Shown: piece by piece, positions 1 through 6,493 of the stretch | How positions within the stretch are numbered: position 1 is the stretch's first letter | Layout of the letters: each line of letters starts with the position of its first letter | Origin: a virus | Length of the DNA stretch: 36,924 bases | Strand: one strand, 5' to 3' | IMG/VR virus record: IMGVR_UViG_3300044837_000017 | Coordinates: 1 to 36,924 of that record | The notes under the pieces: model-generated | The model's input: the letters and a program-made list of their open reading frames with translations, nothing else | Database searches by the model: none | What the model was told of the DNA's origin: nothing | Made by a program: the position numbers and the translations under genes

Positions 1-39
1 AGCTTTTTACTTCTGGCTTGTCGATGAGGGGGTGATTTC

Positions 40-324
40 GTGAGTCAACAGAAGATGAATGCACAGGTCGTGCAAGTGAGTGGTGGGAGCTATGTTCTGG
101 CGCAGCCGACAGGGTTCAATCTGGCCTTTCCGAACGTGGTTATCAAGATCGAAGGTGCGTTCAGTGACTCGATTGCCAAGGGTATCCTTCGTATGCTGAA
201 CGAAGATCAGTGTGTCAACTGCGGCAAATTCAATGGACTGCATGGTGAGGTATTCCACGTCACGGATATGTCTGGCGGTGAAGTCAATGGGAAATATCGG
301 ATGTGCCCGTTAGGAGAGAAATGA
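40..324 (+). CDS. Small conserved-looking phage protein with Cys pair, unknown function
   Basis: The 94-residue reading frame starts at GTG 40, preceded by a GAGGGGG ribosome-binding site with about 7 bases of spacing. The C-terminal half carries a CVNC motif (around residues 58-61) and a further Cys near the end, so a small metal-binding knuckle is possible but incomplete. No signal peptide or membrane segment is visible. Its stop codon overlaps the ATG of the next gene (ATGA), so the two are probably translationally coupled and belong to one plus-strand operon that enters the window from the left. I do not recognise the family. Confidence 0.75.
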   Translation: MSQQKMNAQVVQVSGGSYVLAQPTGFNLAFPNVVIKIEGAFSDSIAKGILRMLNEDQCVNCGKFNGLHGEVFHVTDMSGGEVNGKYRMCPLGEK

Positions 325-980
325 TAGTTGGACTGCTGCTTATGGTTGGCGTGATACTTGCGTTCGGCCTAACCTTTTGGCTCTTGGGTGGAATTGAAGT
401 TGTCCTGACGATGCTCTTCCCATATCAAGATATCTTCCGTGATGGGACGAACGATATCTATCTGCGCCGGTTCTACATTTACCCGCGCAACAAGGACTTC
501 AAGCCGAACGAGTTCAAACCGCGTATCTACCTGCACAAGTTCTATCGCGGCGACGAAGACCCTCATCTTCACGATCACCCATGGCCTTACACGAGCCTGA
601 TACTGACTGAGGGATACTTCGAGGAGACGCCGTGGAAGCCGTTTGATGAATCAGGGTTGAGTCAGGATGACTACCTTCGCTCGAAGCTGGTGGACTCACC
701 CTTCAAGGATGCGCGTAGTTGGAGGCGACGAGTATTCTACAAGCCGTGGACTATCCTCAAACGCCCGGCGACTTGGAAGCATCGTGTCATCTTGAAAGAT
801 CGTCATGATGAAGATGGTAATCTCGTACCGGGAGGACAGCCCGCGTGGACTTTGATTCGTACTGGATCGAAGGAGCGTAGCTGGGGGTTCTGGTTGGACG
901 ACAAGTCCGAGCTTGACTTTTGTCCTTGGAGGCAGTATGATCTAGGTGTGTGCTATTGCACCCCTGAGGAGAAGAAATGA
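321..980 (+). CDS. Cupin-like protein with N-terminal membrane segment
   Basis: The start is ATG 321, not the in-frame GTG at 303, because AGGAGAG sits just before 321 and the ATG overlaps the previous stop. The 219-residue product begins with a hydrophobic stretch (about residues 2-33) that could be one membrane anchor. A cupin-type core follows: the HLHDHPW motif (residues 82-88, with His82, His84 and His86), Glu101, and a second-strand His154 in a TWKHRV context, as expected for a metal-binding double-stranded beta-helix. Cupin proteins with an HDHPW motif occur in phages, but their substrate is not known to me. It ends in an ATGA overlap with the next gene. The membrane anchor is an inference from hydrophobicity. 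Confidence 0.7.
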   Translation: MIVGLLLMVGVILAFGLTFWLLGGIEVVLTMLFPYQDIFRDGTNDIYLRRFYIYPRNKDFKPNEFKPRIYLHKFYRGDEDPHLHDHPWPYTSLILTEGYFEETPWKPFDESGLSQDDYLRSKLVDSPFKDARSWRRRVFYKPWTILKRPATWKHRVILKDRHDEDGNLVPGGQPAWTLIRTGSKERSWGFWLDDKSELDFCPWRQYDLGVCYCTPEEKK

Positions 981-1711
981 GAGTCGTCTCGAAGCCAGCA
1001 TCGTACAGCATCAGTAACTCACACATTGAAGGTGCTTACTACACCGACGCAAACAAGAACGGTTCGATCTACATGCTGGCGAAGTGGAAGCCCGGCGAGA
1101 AGCCAGTTGAGACTTTCGATAAGGAAGACTGGGCAGGTTGTCTCCATGGGTGTGCGCTGGCGTTGACGGTCTTACAAGACCCGACGCGGACACAGGCGGC
1201 GATTGAAGATGATGGGATACTTCATGAACTCATTCACATCATCCACTTCCCTCATGCGAGATACGAACTAGGGAATTATCCCAGCATCCGGGGTCTACGG
1301 GATGAGATTTACAAACTGCAAGAAGATGCAATAGGAGCTTATGAGCGAATCGTTGAACAATCCGAGCAAATCCACCAACAACAAGCCGCAGAACGCAAGG
1401 AGCGCGAAGAGCAGTACCTCCGGCGTCAAAAGCACAACCCGTTTGAACCGCAATTCCTCCTCCCCCAATTCTACGGCAGGGGTATCCGACCGTCAGAGCG
1501 GGCAGAGAAGTTCTTCCGCATCCCCGAGCAAAGCGAAGCGCAAATTCAACAAGAAGCAAGTAGGAAGTTCAAAGTCGAATTTGCCCCCGGCCTCAAAAGA
1601 GTTTACCCCGGTGAACCTGTACATCAGTCAGTGTTGCAGCGCTCTGGGGAAGAAGAAACGCGTCCTTCGTCCATCGACGGTGAAGCCGGGCGATCCGACG
1701 ACGTACGGTAG
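977..1711 (+). CDS. Unknown protein with helical C-terminal half; overlaps next gene
   Basis: The frame starts at ATG 977 inside the stop of the cupin gene. The 244-residue product has an alpha/beta-looking N-terminal region to about residue 100, then a Gln/Glu/Arg-rich helix (about residues 105-155) that may form a coiled coil. An HELIH sequence at residues 83-87 looks like a zincin motif, but no third ligand or family context supports that. The last 371 bases overlap the next gene in the +1 frame. Both frames give plausible protein there, so the C-terminal third is either truly dual-coding or this protein ends earlier in some relatives. I do not recognise the family. Confidence 0.6.
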   Translation: MRVVSKPASYSISNSHIEGAYYTDANKNGSIYMLAKWKPGEKPVETFDKEDWAGCLHGCALALTVLQDPTRTQAAIEDDGILHELIHIIHFPHARYELGNYPSIRGLRDEIYKLQEDAIGAYERIVEQSEQIHQQQAAERKEREEQYLRRQKHNPFEPQFLLPQFYGRGIRPSERAEKFFRIPEQSEAQIQQEASRKFKVEFAPGLKRVYPGEPVHQSVLQRSGEEETRPSSIDGEAGRSDDVR

Positions 1712-1805
1712 TGAGACGTTGGGCAAGTTCCGCTGCTCAGCGTGCGGTAAACCGGCGAAGTTTAGCCGGACCAAGAATACGGATGGCGTAAAGCTGCCTT
1801 CGTAA
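1341..1805 (+). CDS. Zinc-ribbon protein with low-complexity N-terminus
   Basis: ATG 1341 has a good ribosome-binding site (AGGAG, about 5 bases upstream). The 154-residue product has two parts. Residues 1-90 are Ser/Asn/Lys-rich low complexity and lie entirely over the preceding gene in another frame. Residues about 95-145 are compact, with Cys98-Cys99 and a CSAC motif (Cys132, Cys135), a zinc-ribbon arrangement seen in small nucleic-acid-binding or RNA-polymerase-associated proteins. The zinc-ribbon half lies mostly in the overlap too (to 1711), and its last 31 codons are free of it. Function is unknown. A DNA-binding or transcription-related role is only an inference from the zinc ribbon and basic N-terminus. 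Confidence 0.65.
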   Translation: MSESLNNPSKSTNNKPQNARSAKSSTSGVKSTTRLNRNSSSPNSTAGVSDRQSGQRSSSASPSKAKRKFNKKQVGSSKSNLPPASKEFTPVNLYISQCCSALGKKKRVLRPSTVKPGDPTTYGSETLGKFRCSACGKPAKFSRTKNTDGVKLPS

Positions 1806-1816
1806 GAAAGAGAGAA

Positions 1817-2332
1817 ATGGGACTTAGCAACGAAACATTTATTCACAATGCCGTCTCACAGGCTGCATCTTCAGGACATATCTTTCCGGAGATGGCAGCG
1901 TGTGAGGCGGCTCTAGAGTCGGCGAAGCAAGGCATATTTGGTGGGTCTTCGCTGGCACTCAGGTACAACAATCTGTTCGGGACCAAGCAGCACGCGGTAC
2001 CGGTCTTCAGTACTGTGTATCTTCCGACTCAGGAAGAAGTCACGCCGGAGGAATCAAAGAAGCTGAAGAATGCTGTCTTTGTTGCGGCATCCAGAAACGG
2101 CAAGAACATCTACACGTACGATGCACCGTGGATTGTCTACCCTGATTGGGCGGCAGCGTTCGGAGATCGCATGGCGACTCTTCGCAGGTTGCAGAACACG
2201 TATCCGCATTACAAGGCGGCGCTGAACGCTACTGATCCGATCACCTTCGTCAATCAAGTATCACTGACGTGGAGTACAGGGCAGAACCGGGCGGATTCGG
2301 TCATCAAGATTTATCACCAGTACATCAAGTAA
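1817..2332 (+). CDS. Endolysin, glucosaminidase (GH73-like)
   Basis: The 171-residue protein matches the glucosaminidase fold of GH73/FlgJ-type enzymes, which cut the glycan backbone of peptidoglycan. Visible hallmarks are the AALES motif (residues 31-35) with Glu34 as the likely catalytic acid, and YNNLFGTK (residues 50-57), the family's NNLFG[IT]K signature. Aromatic-rich segments with WIVYPDW (residues 105-111) and a final YHQYI complete the usual domain. There is no separate cell-wall-binding domain and no signal peptide, so it would need a holin to reach the wall. It starts at ATG 1817 behind GAGAGA. A role in lysis is more likely than in entry, since it sits away from the virion genes. 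Confidence 0.85.
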   Translation: MGLSNETFIHNAVSQAASSGHIFPEMAACEAALESAKQGIFGGSSLALRYNNLFGTKQHAVPVFSTVYLPTQEEVTPEESKKLKNAVFVAASRNGKNIYTYDAPWIVYPDWAAAFGDRMATLRRLQNTYPHYKAALNATDPITFVNQVSLTWSTGQNRADSVIKIYHQYIK

Positions 2333-2340
2333 GGAGAAGA

Positions 2341-2502
2341 ATGGTTTACGACGCAGTAATAACTTTGCGGTACGACGAGGCGGATGATACGTTCGTTCTC
2401 GCTACCCAGATACCGGGGCTTCCTGCTATGGAGGCTACGAGCAAGGTGATTTCCGATGTCTTCAATGACATCGCGCAGCAACTAGAAAACGAGGGTTCGT
2501 GA
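2341..2502 (+). CDS. Small HicB-like protein (orphan)
   Basis: ATG 2341 follows AAGGAGAAGA directly, so I chose it over an upstream in-frame start at 2269 that would overlap the endolysin. The 53-residue product reads like the small alpha/beta HicB antitoxin fold: an N-terminal beta hairpin (YDAVITLRYD), a TFVLATQIPGLPAME strand-turn, then an amphipathic helix to the end. No HicA-like toxin is next to it, and no DNA-binding tail is present. HicB-like folds are also found alone in phages. It ends in a GTGA overlap with the MazG-like gene, so the two are probably co-translated. The HicB link is a weak fold-level impression. Confidence 0.65.
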   Translation: MVYDAVITLRYDEADDTFVLATQIPGLPAMEATSKVISDVFNDIAQQLENEGS

Positions 2503-2888
2503 GCAAGCCAGTCATGCCTTTGTCGATATCATATTCGACCCTAGGCTTTACGTTGAACCAGTACCATCAGAAAGCTCTTGGTACTGCAAGTTATCCTTCT
2601 ATCGGTAGCAACATCATCTACCCGGCCTTGGGGCTGGCTGGTGAGGCTGGTGAAGTAGCTGACAAGATCAAGAAGCTGTGGCGCAATAAAGGGCTGTTCA
2701 ATCCGAAGGACTATCCTGAGGAGGATCGTCTGGCGCTCAAGAAGGAACTGGGTGATGTGCTCTGGTACGTCGCAGCTTGTGCCAATGAACTTGGGTACTC
2801 TCTTGAGGAGGTTGCGGTCGGCAACAACGAGAAGTTGGCAGATCGAGCCGCTCGTGGTACAATCAAGTCTGAAGGGGACGACCGATAA
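2499..2888 (+). CDS. MazG-like nucleotide pyrophosphohydrolase
   Basis: The 129-residue protein is a single-domain MazG-type all-alpha NTP pyrophosphohydrolase, which converts (d)NTP to (d)NMP plus pyrophosphate. The metal-binding signature is present: GEAGE (Glu49, Glu52) followed by KKELGDVLWY (Glu83, Asp86), the ExxE...ExxD pattern of the family. Length fits the single-domain phage forms rather than the two-domain bacterial MazG. It starts at GTG 2499 overlapping the previous stop and ends in TAATG with the next gene. In phages such enzymes adjust nucleotide pools or alarmone levels; which applies here cannot be told. Together with the reductase and the dATP/dGTP enzyme on the minus strand it suggests active control of dNTP supply. 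Confidence 0.85.
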   Translation: MSKPVMPLSISYSTLGFTLNQYHQKALGTASYPSIGSNIIYPALGLAGEAGEVADKIKKLWRNKGLFNPKDYPEEDRLALKKELGDVLWYVAACANELGYSLEEVAVGNNEKLADRAARGTIKSEGDDR

Positions 2889-2977
2889 TGTGGTACGGTG
2901 ACACGCTGACGAATCAAGTACTGGCTGTCATCGCTGCTGTATGCCTGATCGGAATCGTACTGAGAGGAAGAAAGTAA
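2888..2977 (+). CDS. Membrane micropeptide, 29 residues, copy 1 of tandem pair
   Basis: ATG 2888 overlaps the MazG-like stop (TAATG). The 29-residue peptide has an N-terminal MWYGDTLTNQ, a hydrophobic core of about 15 residues (VLAVIAAVCLIGIVL) and a basic tail RGRK. This is the layout of a single-pass membrane peptide with its basic end in the cytoplasm. The next reading frame encodes a clear paralogue with the same head, core and RGRK tail. GAGAGGAAG before the second copy would act as its ribosome-binding site. Function is unknown. A lysis-related or membrane-signalling role is a guess based on size, topology and an endolysin gene about 550 bases upstream. Confidence 0.7.
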   Translation: MWYGDTLTNQVLAVIAAVCLIGIVLRGRK

Positions 2978-3064
2978 ATGTGGCATGGTGACTCGATAAC
3001 GAATCAATTTTTGTTTGTCATTGCTATCTGCCAGATCGTTATTGTCCTGAGGGGGAGAAAGTAA
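2978..3064 (+). CDS. Membrane micropeptide, 28 residues, copy 2 of tandem pair
   Basis: This frame starts at ATG 2978 immediately after the stop of copy 1 and ends in TAATG with the next gene. The 28-residue product begins MWHGDSITNQ and ends VLRGRK, so its two ends match copy 1 (MW[YH]GD[TS][LI]TNQ and VLRGRK) while the membrane core differs (FLFVIAICQIVI) but stays hydrophobic. Divergence with kept ends and kept hydrophobicity argues that both copies are translated and selected. As with copy 1, it is predicted to be a single-pass inner-membrane peptide. Function is unknown. Confidence 0.7.
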   Translation: MWHGDSITNQFLFVIAICQIVIVLRGRK

Positions 3065-3225
3065 TGTTTGATGGATCGTACGCAGTGTGGAGAGATGGCG
3101 ACCACAAGAGCAAGTTCTGGGCGCGTGTCTACATGAATGGTCGTGTGGACTGGGTTCAAGGTGGATTCAGATCGAGCAGGAAGGCGCAGACCGCCGCGAA
3201 GGATCGTCTTGCCACTTACTACTAA
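3064..3225 (+). CDS. Small basic protein, possible AP2/Arm-like DNA-binding fold
   Basis: ATG 3064 overlaps the stop of micropeptide copy 2 and is preceded by GAGGGGGAG. The 53-residue product is basic. It has a pattern of three short strands and one helix: KFWARVYMNG, then VDWVQGGF, then a helix around SRKAQTAAKDRLA. That order resembles AP2 or integrase Arm-type DNA-binding domains, in which an F-x-[ST] turn precedes the helix. The likeness is by eye only. It is tightly coupled in the operon. The following reading frame overlaps its end. Confidence 0.6.
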   Translation: MFDGSYAVWRDGDHKSKFWARVYMNGRVDWVQGGFRSSRKAQTAAKDRLATYY

Positions 3226-3409
3226 CCACATCAAGACTGTATACTTCTACAAGCACGGTAAGTGGATCAAGCTTATCCGTGGTAGACTTAGCTCATACTC
3301 ATTGGCTTACGCGGTTCAACACTTTCGCCGTCGCAGGATTCCCGTGGCGGTTGAACTAACCCAGTTTGGGAGGATTCAAAGATGGCTGTTATCATTGCCT
3401 TCCCGGTAG
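3209..3409 (+). CDS. Possible small basic protein from TTG start, unknown
   Basis: The stretch 3226-3381 would otherwise be empty in a packed operon, and this frame is open across it. The likeliest start is TTG 3209, five bases after AAGGA, giving about 66 residues. The middle reads like real protein (a TVYFYKHGKW strand pair, then a helix with HFRRRR), while the last ten residues overlap the next gene. Absence of ATG or GTG makes the call uncertain. Alternatives are a frameshift product of the preceding gene or non-coding sequence. Confidence 0.35.
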   Translation: MPLTTNHIKTVYFYKHGKWIKLIRGRLSSYSLAYAVQHFRRRRIPVAVELTQFGRIQRWLLSLPSR

Positions 3410-3642
3410 GTCCAGACTTACTGGCGGCGAAGTCTAAGGCGGGCAAGCACACGGATGCAGAATATGCGCTGTGGAGGCTTGCCCGTTTCTACGTGGATAT
3501 GAACCACATCACCGGGTCAAAGGATGTCTTCAAAGAAGGTGGGCGCGTGGCTCATACGGCACTTGAATTTGTCGGGCAAGTGTGCGATACTATTGGATAT
3601 CACAAGCCGGGCCAGATGGCGGACCCGCAGGGAGTAGCATGA
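3382..3642 (+). CDS. Small unknown protein
   Basis: ATG 3382 lies behind GGGAGG with 8 bases of spacing. The 86-residue product looks soluble and largely helical, with a Lys/Ala-rich N-terminal part, an aromatic-containing helix (YALWRLARFYVDM, residues about 28-40) and a central helix ending in a HTALEFVGQVCDTIGY-type segment. No metal site, membrane segment or signal peptide is visible. Its stop overlaps the next ATG (ATGA), so it is co-translated with the next gene. I do not recognise the family. Confidence 0.7.
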   Translation: MAVIIAFPVGPDLLAAKSKAGKHTDAEYALWRLARFYVDMNHITGSKDVFKEGGRVAHTALEFVGQVCDTIGYHKPGQMADPQGVA

Positions 3643-3809
3643 ACGCACACCTTCGTGAAAAGCTATGGTCTTTGGTAGAGGATTTGGTTGCGTCTGGCGC
3701 TAGTCCTACTGAAGTGGTACAAGAGATACGCGAAGGCTGGGCTGAGTCTCTTAGAGATAAGATCAGTCGAGATGATCGTTCGTTTGATAAATTGTTGAAA
3801 GCCAAATAA
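3639..3809 (+). CDS. Small helical protein, unknown
   Basis: The start is ATG 3639, which overlaps the previous stop and follows AGGGAGTAGC. An upstream in-frame ATG at 3582 is deep inside the previous gene and has no comparable site. The 56-residue product is acidic-basic mixed and predicted mostly helical, with a hinge at GASPTE. No conserved motif is recognised. The next gene has its own strong GGAGG site, so translational coupling ends here. Confidence 0.65.
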   Translation: MNAHLREKLWSLVEDLVASGASPTEVVQEIREGWAESLRDKISRDDRSFDKLLKAK

Positions 3810-3832
3810 GGGAGCAGCAAATTGGAGGTCAA

Positions 3833-4039
3833 ATGAGTAAATGGGTATCAGCTATGACTCCCAACGGAGAGAAGATTGGGTTTCGTATTATCACAAAGCA
3901 GTCAGATGTGGATGAGGCTCCGGCCTTCTACACTGGTGTGCGCCCTGCGACGGAAGAAGAGATCGAACGTGAATTGAGTGACCGTGCGGGTAAGACGAAG
4001 CGTGAGAGTGCTCCGAATCCATGGGAAGGGCGGTACTAA
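3833..4039 (+). CDS. Small unknown protein
   Basis: ATG 3833 follows GGAGGTCAA, a strong ribosome-binding site. The 68-residue product starts with a beta-rich segment (WVSAMTPNGEKIGFRI) and ends with a charged, probably flexible tail (DRAGKTKRESAPNP). The next gene starts at the base after its stop. Size and position fit the many small host-takeover genes of phage early regions, but nothing in the sequence shows a specific role. Confidence 0.7.
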   Translation: MSKWVSAMTPNGEKIGFRIITKQSDVDEAPAFYTGVRPATEEEIERELSDRAGKTKRESAPNPWEGRY

Positions 4040-4297
4040 ATGAATCTTGAAGACGCAAAGATGCAAGCCTCGATCTGGTGGGGCAACCATGGCTCTGCTG
4101 AGAGCATTGAAGGCAAGGGGTGGATTAGATATCGCGTAGGGCTTACACACCTTCCTGCGGCTCTTGGTGGGCGCGTGGAGGAGCGGTACGGGGCTTCGTG
4201 GAAGAGCTTTGAAGCTGCCTTCGCAGACGCGGTGAATAAAGGGCACTTCCCGATAACAGGTTTCGAGGGTGATGACGCCTTAGTAGATGAGGCTTGA
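4040..4297 (+). CDS. Small unknown protein
   Basis: ATG 4040 directly follows the previous stop; AAGGGCGG upstream could serve as ribosome-binding site. The 85-residue product contains several Trp and Gly residues (IWWGNHG near residue 15, GKGWIRYRVG near residue 30) and an acidic C-terminus. It is probably a small soluble alpha/beta protein. Its last codons contain the -35 box of the promoter for the following gene, so it is the last member of the overlapping operon. I do not recognise the family. Confidence 0.7.
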   Translation: MNLEDAKMQASIWWGNHGSAESIEGKGWIRYRVGLTHLPAALGGRVEERYGASWKSFEAAFADAVNKGHFPITGFEGDDALVDEA

Positions 4298-4321
4298 CAT
4301 GAACCTCGTGTATGCTATAAT
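4294..4321 (+). promoter_or_regulatory. Consensus sigma70 promoter for winged-helix gene
   Basis: A perfect TTGACA (4294-4299) is followed after 16 bases by a perfect TATAAT (4316-4321). Transcription would begin near 4328, about 20 bases before the ATG at 4350. Both boxes are exact consensus, which is rare inside a gene-packed phage region. Confidence 0.85.
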
Positions 4322-4349
4322 TGGATTCATCTTTGCAAGGAGAAACAAT

Positions 4350-4685
4350 ATGAGTGAAGTTTCAGCAGTTCAGGCGGTTACCCCGAAGACACAGATCGGG
4401 CGTATCCTTGTGGTGATGGCCGACAACAAGTGGCGCACCGAGCAAGTCATTCGCGAGACGTTGGAAAAGAACTACCCCGGCATTCCGATCACGGGTTCGC
4501 TTCCGGCACAGCTTCGGGACATCCGCAAGAAGGCTGGCTACACTGTGGCCAGTGAGAAGATCAAAGAAGGTGTGCGTGGCTTCTGGCAGTATCGGGTCGG
4601 CAAGTCCGAGCAACTCGATGCTCCTTTCGTTCCCACTACGTTCGGCGCTGCGCTCAGCGATACCGGCTGCGGCGACATCATCTAA
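4350..4685 (+). CDS. Winged-helix DNA-binding protein, likely regulator
   Basis: ATG 4350 follows AAGGAGAAACAAT, so I reject the longer frame from 4287. The 111-residue product matches the winged helix-turn-helix pattern seen in many small phage proteins. A helix around GRILVVMADNKW (residues 17-28) is followed by RTEQVIRETL as the second helix. A recognition-like helix at SLPAQLRDIRKKAGY (residues 50-64) comes next, then a beta wing closing with FWQYRVG (residues 78-84). The C-terminal 25 residues are probably flexible. It has its own consensus promoter and is followed at once by a terminator, so it is made as a single-gene transcript from host RNA polymerase. That points to an early regulator. 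Its target is unknown; the palindromes at 9870-9903 and 11095-11150 are candidates. Confidence 0.75.
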   Translation: MSEVSAVQAVTPKTQIGRILVVMADNKWRTEQVIRETLEKNYPGIPITGSLPAQLRDIRKKAGYTVASEKIKEGVRGFWQYRVGKSEQLDAPFVPTTFGAALSDTGCGDII

Positions 4686-4707
4686 CACCTCACCAAACAA
4701 AAAAAAG

Positions 4708-4731
4708 AACCCTCCCGGCTAAGGGAGGGTT
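4708..4731. terminator. Bidirectional rho-independent terminator between convergent operons
   Basis: A 9-bp perfect stem (AACCCTCCC at 4708-4716, GGGAGGGTT at 4723-4731) surrounds a 6-base loop. On the plus strand it is followed by TTTCTTG. On the minus strand it is followed by a run of eight T, so it should stop transcripts from both the winged-helix gene and the reductase operon. Confidence 0.92.
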
Positions 4732-4797
4732 TCTTGTTGGTCCTGATAGCTTCTCAGGCGCTTAGTTAGACTTTCGTCCTGATTTCTAAATCTTGCT

Positions 4798-6480
4798 CTA
4801 CGATCCGCATGTTCCCCCTTTCGTAAGGTCACATACATCCATTGCTTCGACAAACGTCTCACCTTCGTAGTCCATCGCTGTCTGGTAGCTGACTCGGGTG
4901 AGTGGTTGCCCGCCGCGTGCGCCGTCAGGATAGCATGTCATCCCCCGGAGCTTTGGCAAGTACTTGATGAGCATGTCGCCGAATGGCTTGACTGTCTCTT
5001 CGTTGTTGAGCACTGATCCCCACGGTGGAAGATTCAGCGTCGAACTGATTGCGTGATCCACGTACTGCTGGAGCCAAGCTTGGAACGCGATACGCCGTTC
5101 AGGATTCTGAGCCAACGTGTAGGCGTCTTCGATACTGTCTGGATCAATGCCGGATTCGATTAGCCGCTTCGCTGTAGGATCGAGCACGTAATTGAATTGC
5201 CAGACTAGTCCATTGAGCCAACGACGCATGTAAGCCACGCAGAAAATGGGTTCTATTCCTGTCGTTGTTTCCGCCATGATTCCGATGGTACCGGTTGGCG
5301 CAATAGCTCTTGTCTTGACAGGTCGAGAAATTCCCCAAGCATCAGCAATCCTCGCCGCCACTTCTGTTGAAGTTGCGTAGATTTCGAGATACCCTTTGAG
5401 TTCGTCGTTTGGTTCATAGGAAAGACCCCTCTGGAGTAGCCATTCGTGAAGCCCCATTAGCCCTAGGCCGAGTCGCCGGTTCTTTGTACGTACTTCCCCT
5501 ACCTTTTCGTACGGCAGATCGCTGTAGACCGTCCCAGCAAGTAAGAAGCGCGTGCCAACCTCGACTACAACCTGCATCTCAGCGAGGGATTCGATACGGC
5601 TCATGTTGATGGACCCTAGGTTGCAGATGTCCGAGTCCGTGGCTGAGGTGACCTCTGTACAGGCGTTGCGAAGCGTCTCGTTATCCCAGTCGAATGAGAA
5701 GCCGGGTTCGCCGGTCTTGAGCATTCGCTTGACGGTATCCCAGTAGACCTTCTGTGCCCATTCGTGCGTGACGTGCGCGTAGCGGTCTGGATCACTTGCT
5801 GGTCCGCAGATCGGATAGACGTAGTTCGGATCGTAGAAAGCCTTGATGAATTCTGGATCGAGTTGAACAGAGATGTTCGTCCCATCCATCATCGCAGGGA
5901 AGTTGAAATCCTTTTCTTTGAGAGCGCGTACCTCAGGTGACCAATCCTTCAGAGCGATGAACTCGAAGATGTCTCTGTGCCACCATTTGAGTCCAGCCCA
6001 AATCGCTGAGCGCCGTGAGCCGCCTTGCATGATACCCCGGCCAGCTTCGTTGGTCATCTGCATCAAGGCTATCGGCCCTGTAGCAAACCCGCCTGTGCGC
6101 CTGATGATCGAGCCGTATGGACGTATGGGACTGTAGTCGATCCCGATGCCCGCGCCTGTCATGAGCGACATGGCGCATTTGTGAAGGTGATCGGCCCAAC
6201 CTTCGCGAGAGTCTTCTGCTCTCATGAGAAGGCAATTCTGTACTTGATGAAAGTCTCTGCCCGAAGCGTATAAGTATCGGCCTCCGGGGATAAATTTGCG
6301 TTGTGCGATAAGTCTGGCGGTAGCGTCTACGTATTGCTCGTTACCGGGGACTGCGCCGAGGACGTTCTTCGCGACTCGGTATGCTATCTCCGGCCACGTC
6401 TCTTTCGAGCCATCAATCTTCAGGTGTGCGTACTTCTGGTTCATGATGGCTAGGGCGAAAGCGGACATCTCGTTATTCAA
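4798..6480 (-). CDS. nrdJ: Class II (adenosylcobalamin-dependent) ribonucleotide reductase
   Basis: The 560-residue protein is a ribonucleotide reductase large subunit that makes deoxyribonucleotides. Catalytic features are visible: NACTE (Asn272, radical Cys274, Glu276), the redox cysteine pair Cys83 (QNC) and Cys286 (CNLGS), APTGT (residues 394-398), and a C-terminal cysteine pair Cys550/Cys558 for re-reduction by thioredoxin-like donors. Length, lack of an ATP-cone domain and lack of a neighbouring small radical subunit fit class II, which uses vitamin B12 coenzyme; the exact class is inferred. The start is TTG 6480 behind AAGGAG, with the next ATG (codon 5) too far from the site. It is the last gene of the minus-strand accessory operon. 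The host must supply or import cobalamin if the class call is right. Confidence 0.9.
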   Translation of the reverse strand: MNNEMSAFALAIMNQKYAHLKIDGSKETWPEIAYRVAKNVLGAVPGNEQYVDATARLIAQRKFIPGGRYLYASGRDFHQVQNCLLMRAEDSREGWADHLHKCAMSLMTGAGIGIDYSPIRPYGSIIRRTGGFATGPIALMQMTNEAGRGIMQGGSRRSAIWAGLKWWHRDIFEFIALKDWSPEVRALKEKDFNFPAMMDGTNISVQLDPEFIKAFYDPNYVYPICGPASDPDRYAHVTHEWAQKVYWDTVKRMLKTGEPGFSFDWDNETLRNACTEVTSATDSDICNLGSINMSRIESLAEMQVVVEVGTRFLLAGTVYSDLPYEKVGEVRTKNRRLGLGLMGLHEWLLQRGLSYEPNDELKGYLEIYATSTEVAARIADAWGISRPVKTRAIAPTGTIGIMAETTTGIEPIFCVAYMRRWLNGLVWQFNYVLDPTAKRLIESGIDPDSIEDAYTLAQNPERRIAFQAWLQQYVDHAISSTLNLPPWGSVLNNEETVKPFGDMLIKYLPKLRGMTCYPDGARGGQPLTRVSYQTAMDYEGETFVEAMDVCDLTKGGTCGS

Positions 6481-6493
6481 AACGTGTTACTCC

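Noticed and set aside
303-320. GTG 303 as start of the cupin-like gene
   Set aside because: The ATG at 321 has AGGAGAG directly upstream and overlaps the previous stop in the way other genes of this operon do.
1223-1237. HELIH sequence in the protein at 977-1711 as a metalloprotease site
   Set aside because: The surrounding helix and short domain do not resemble a zincin, no third ligand is evident, and five-residue matches arise by chance.
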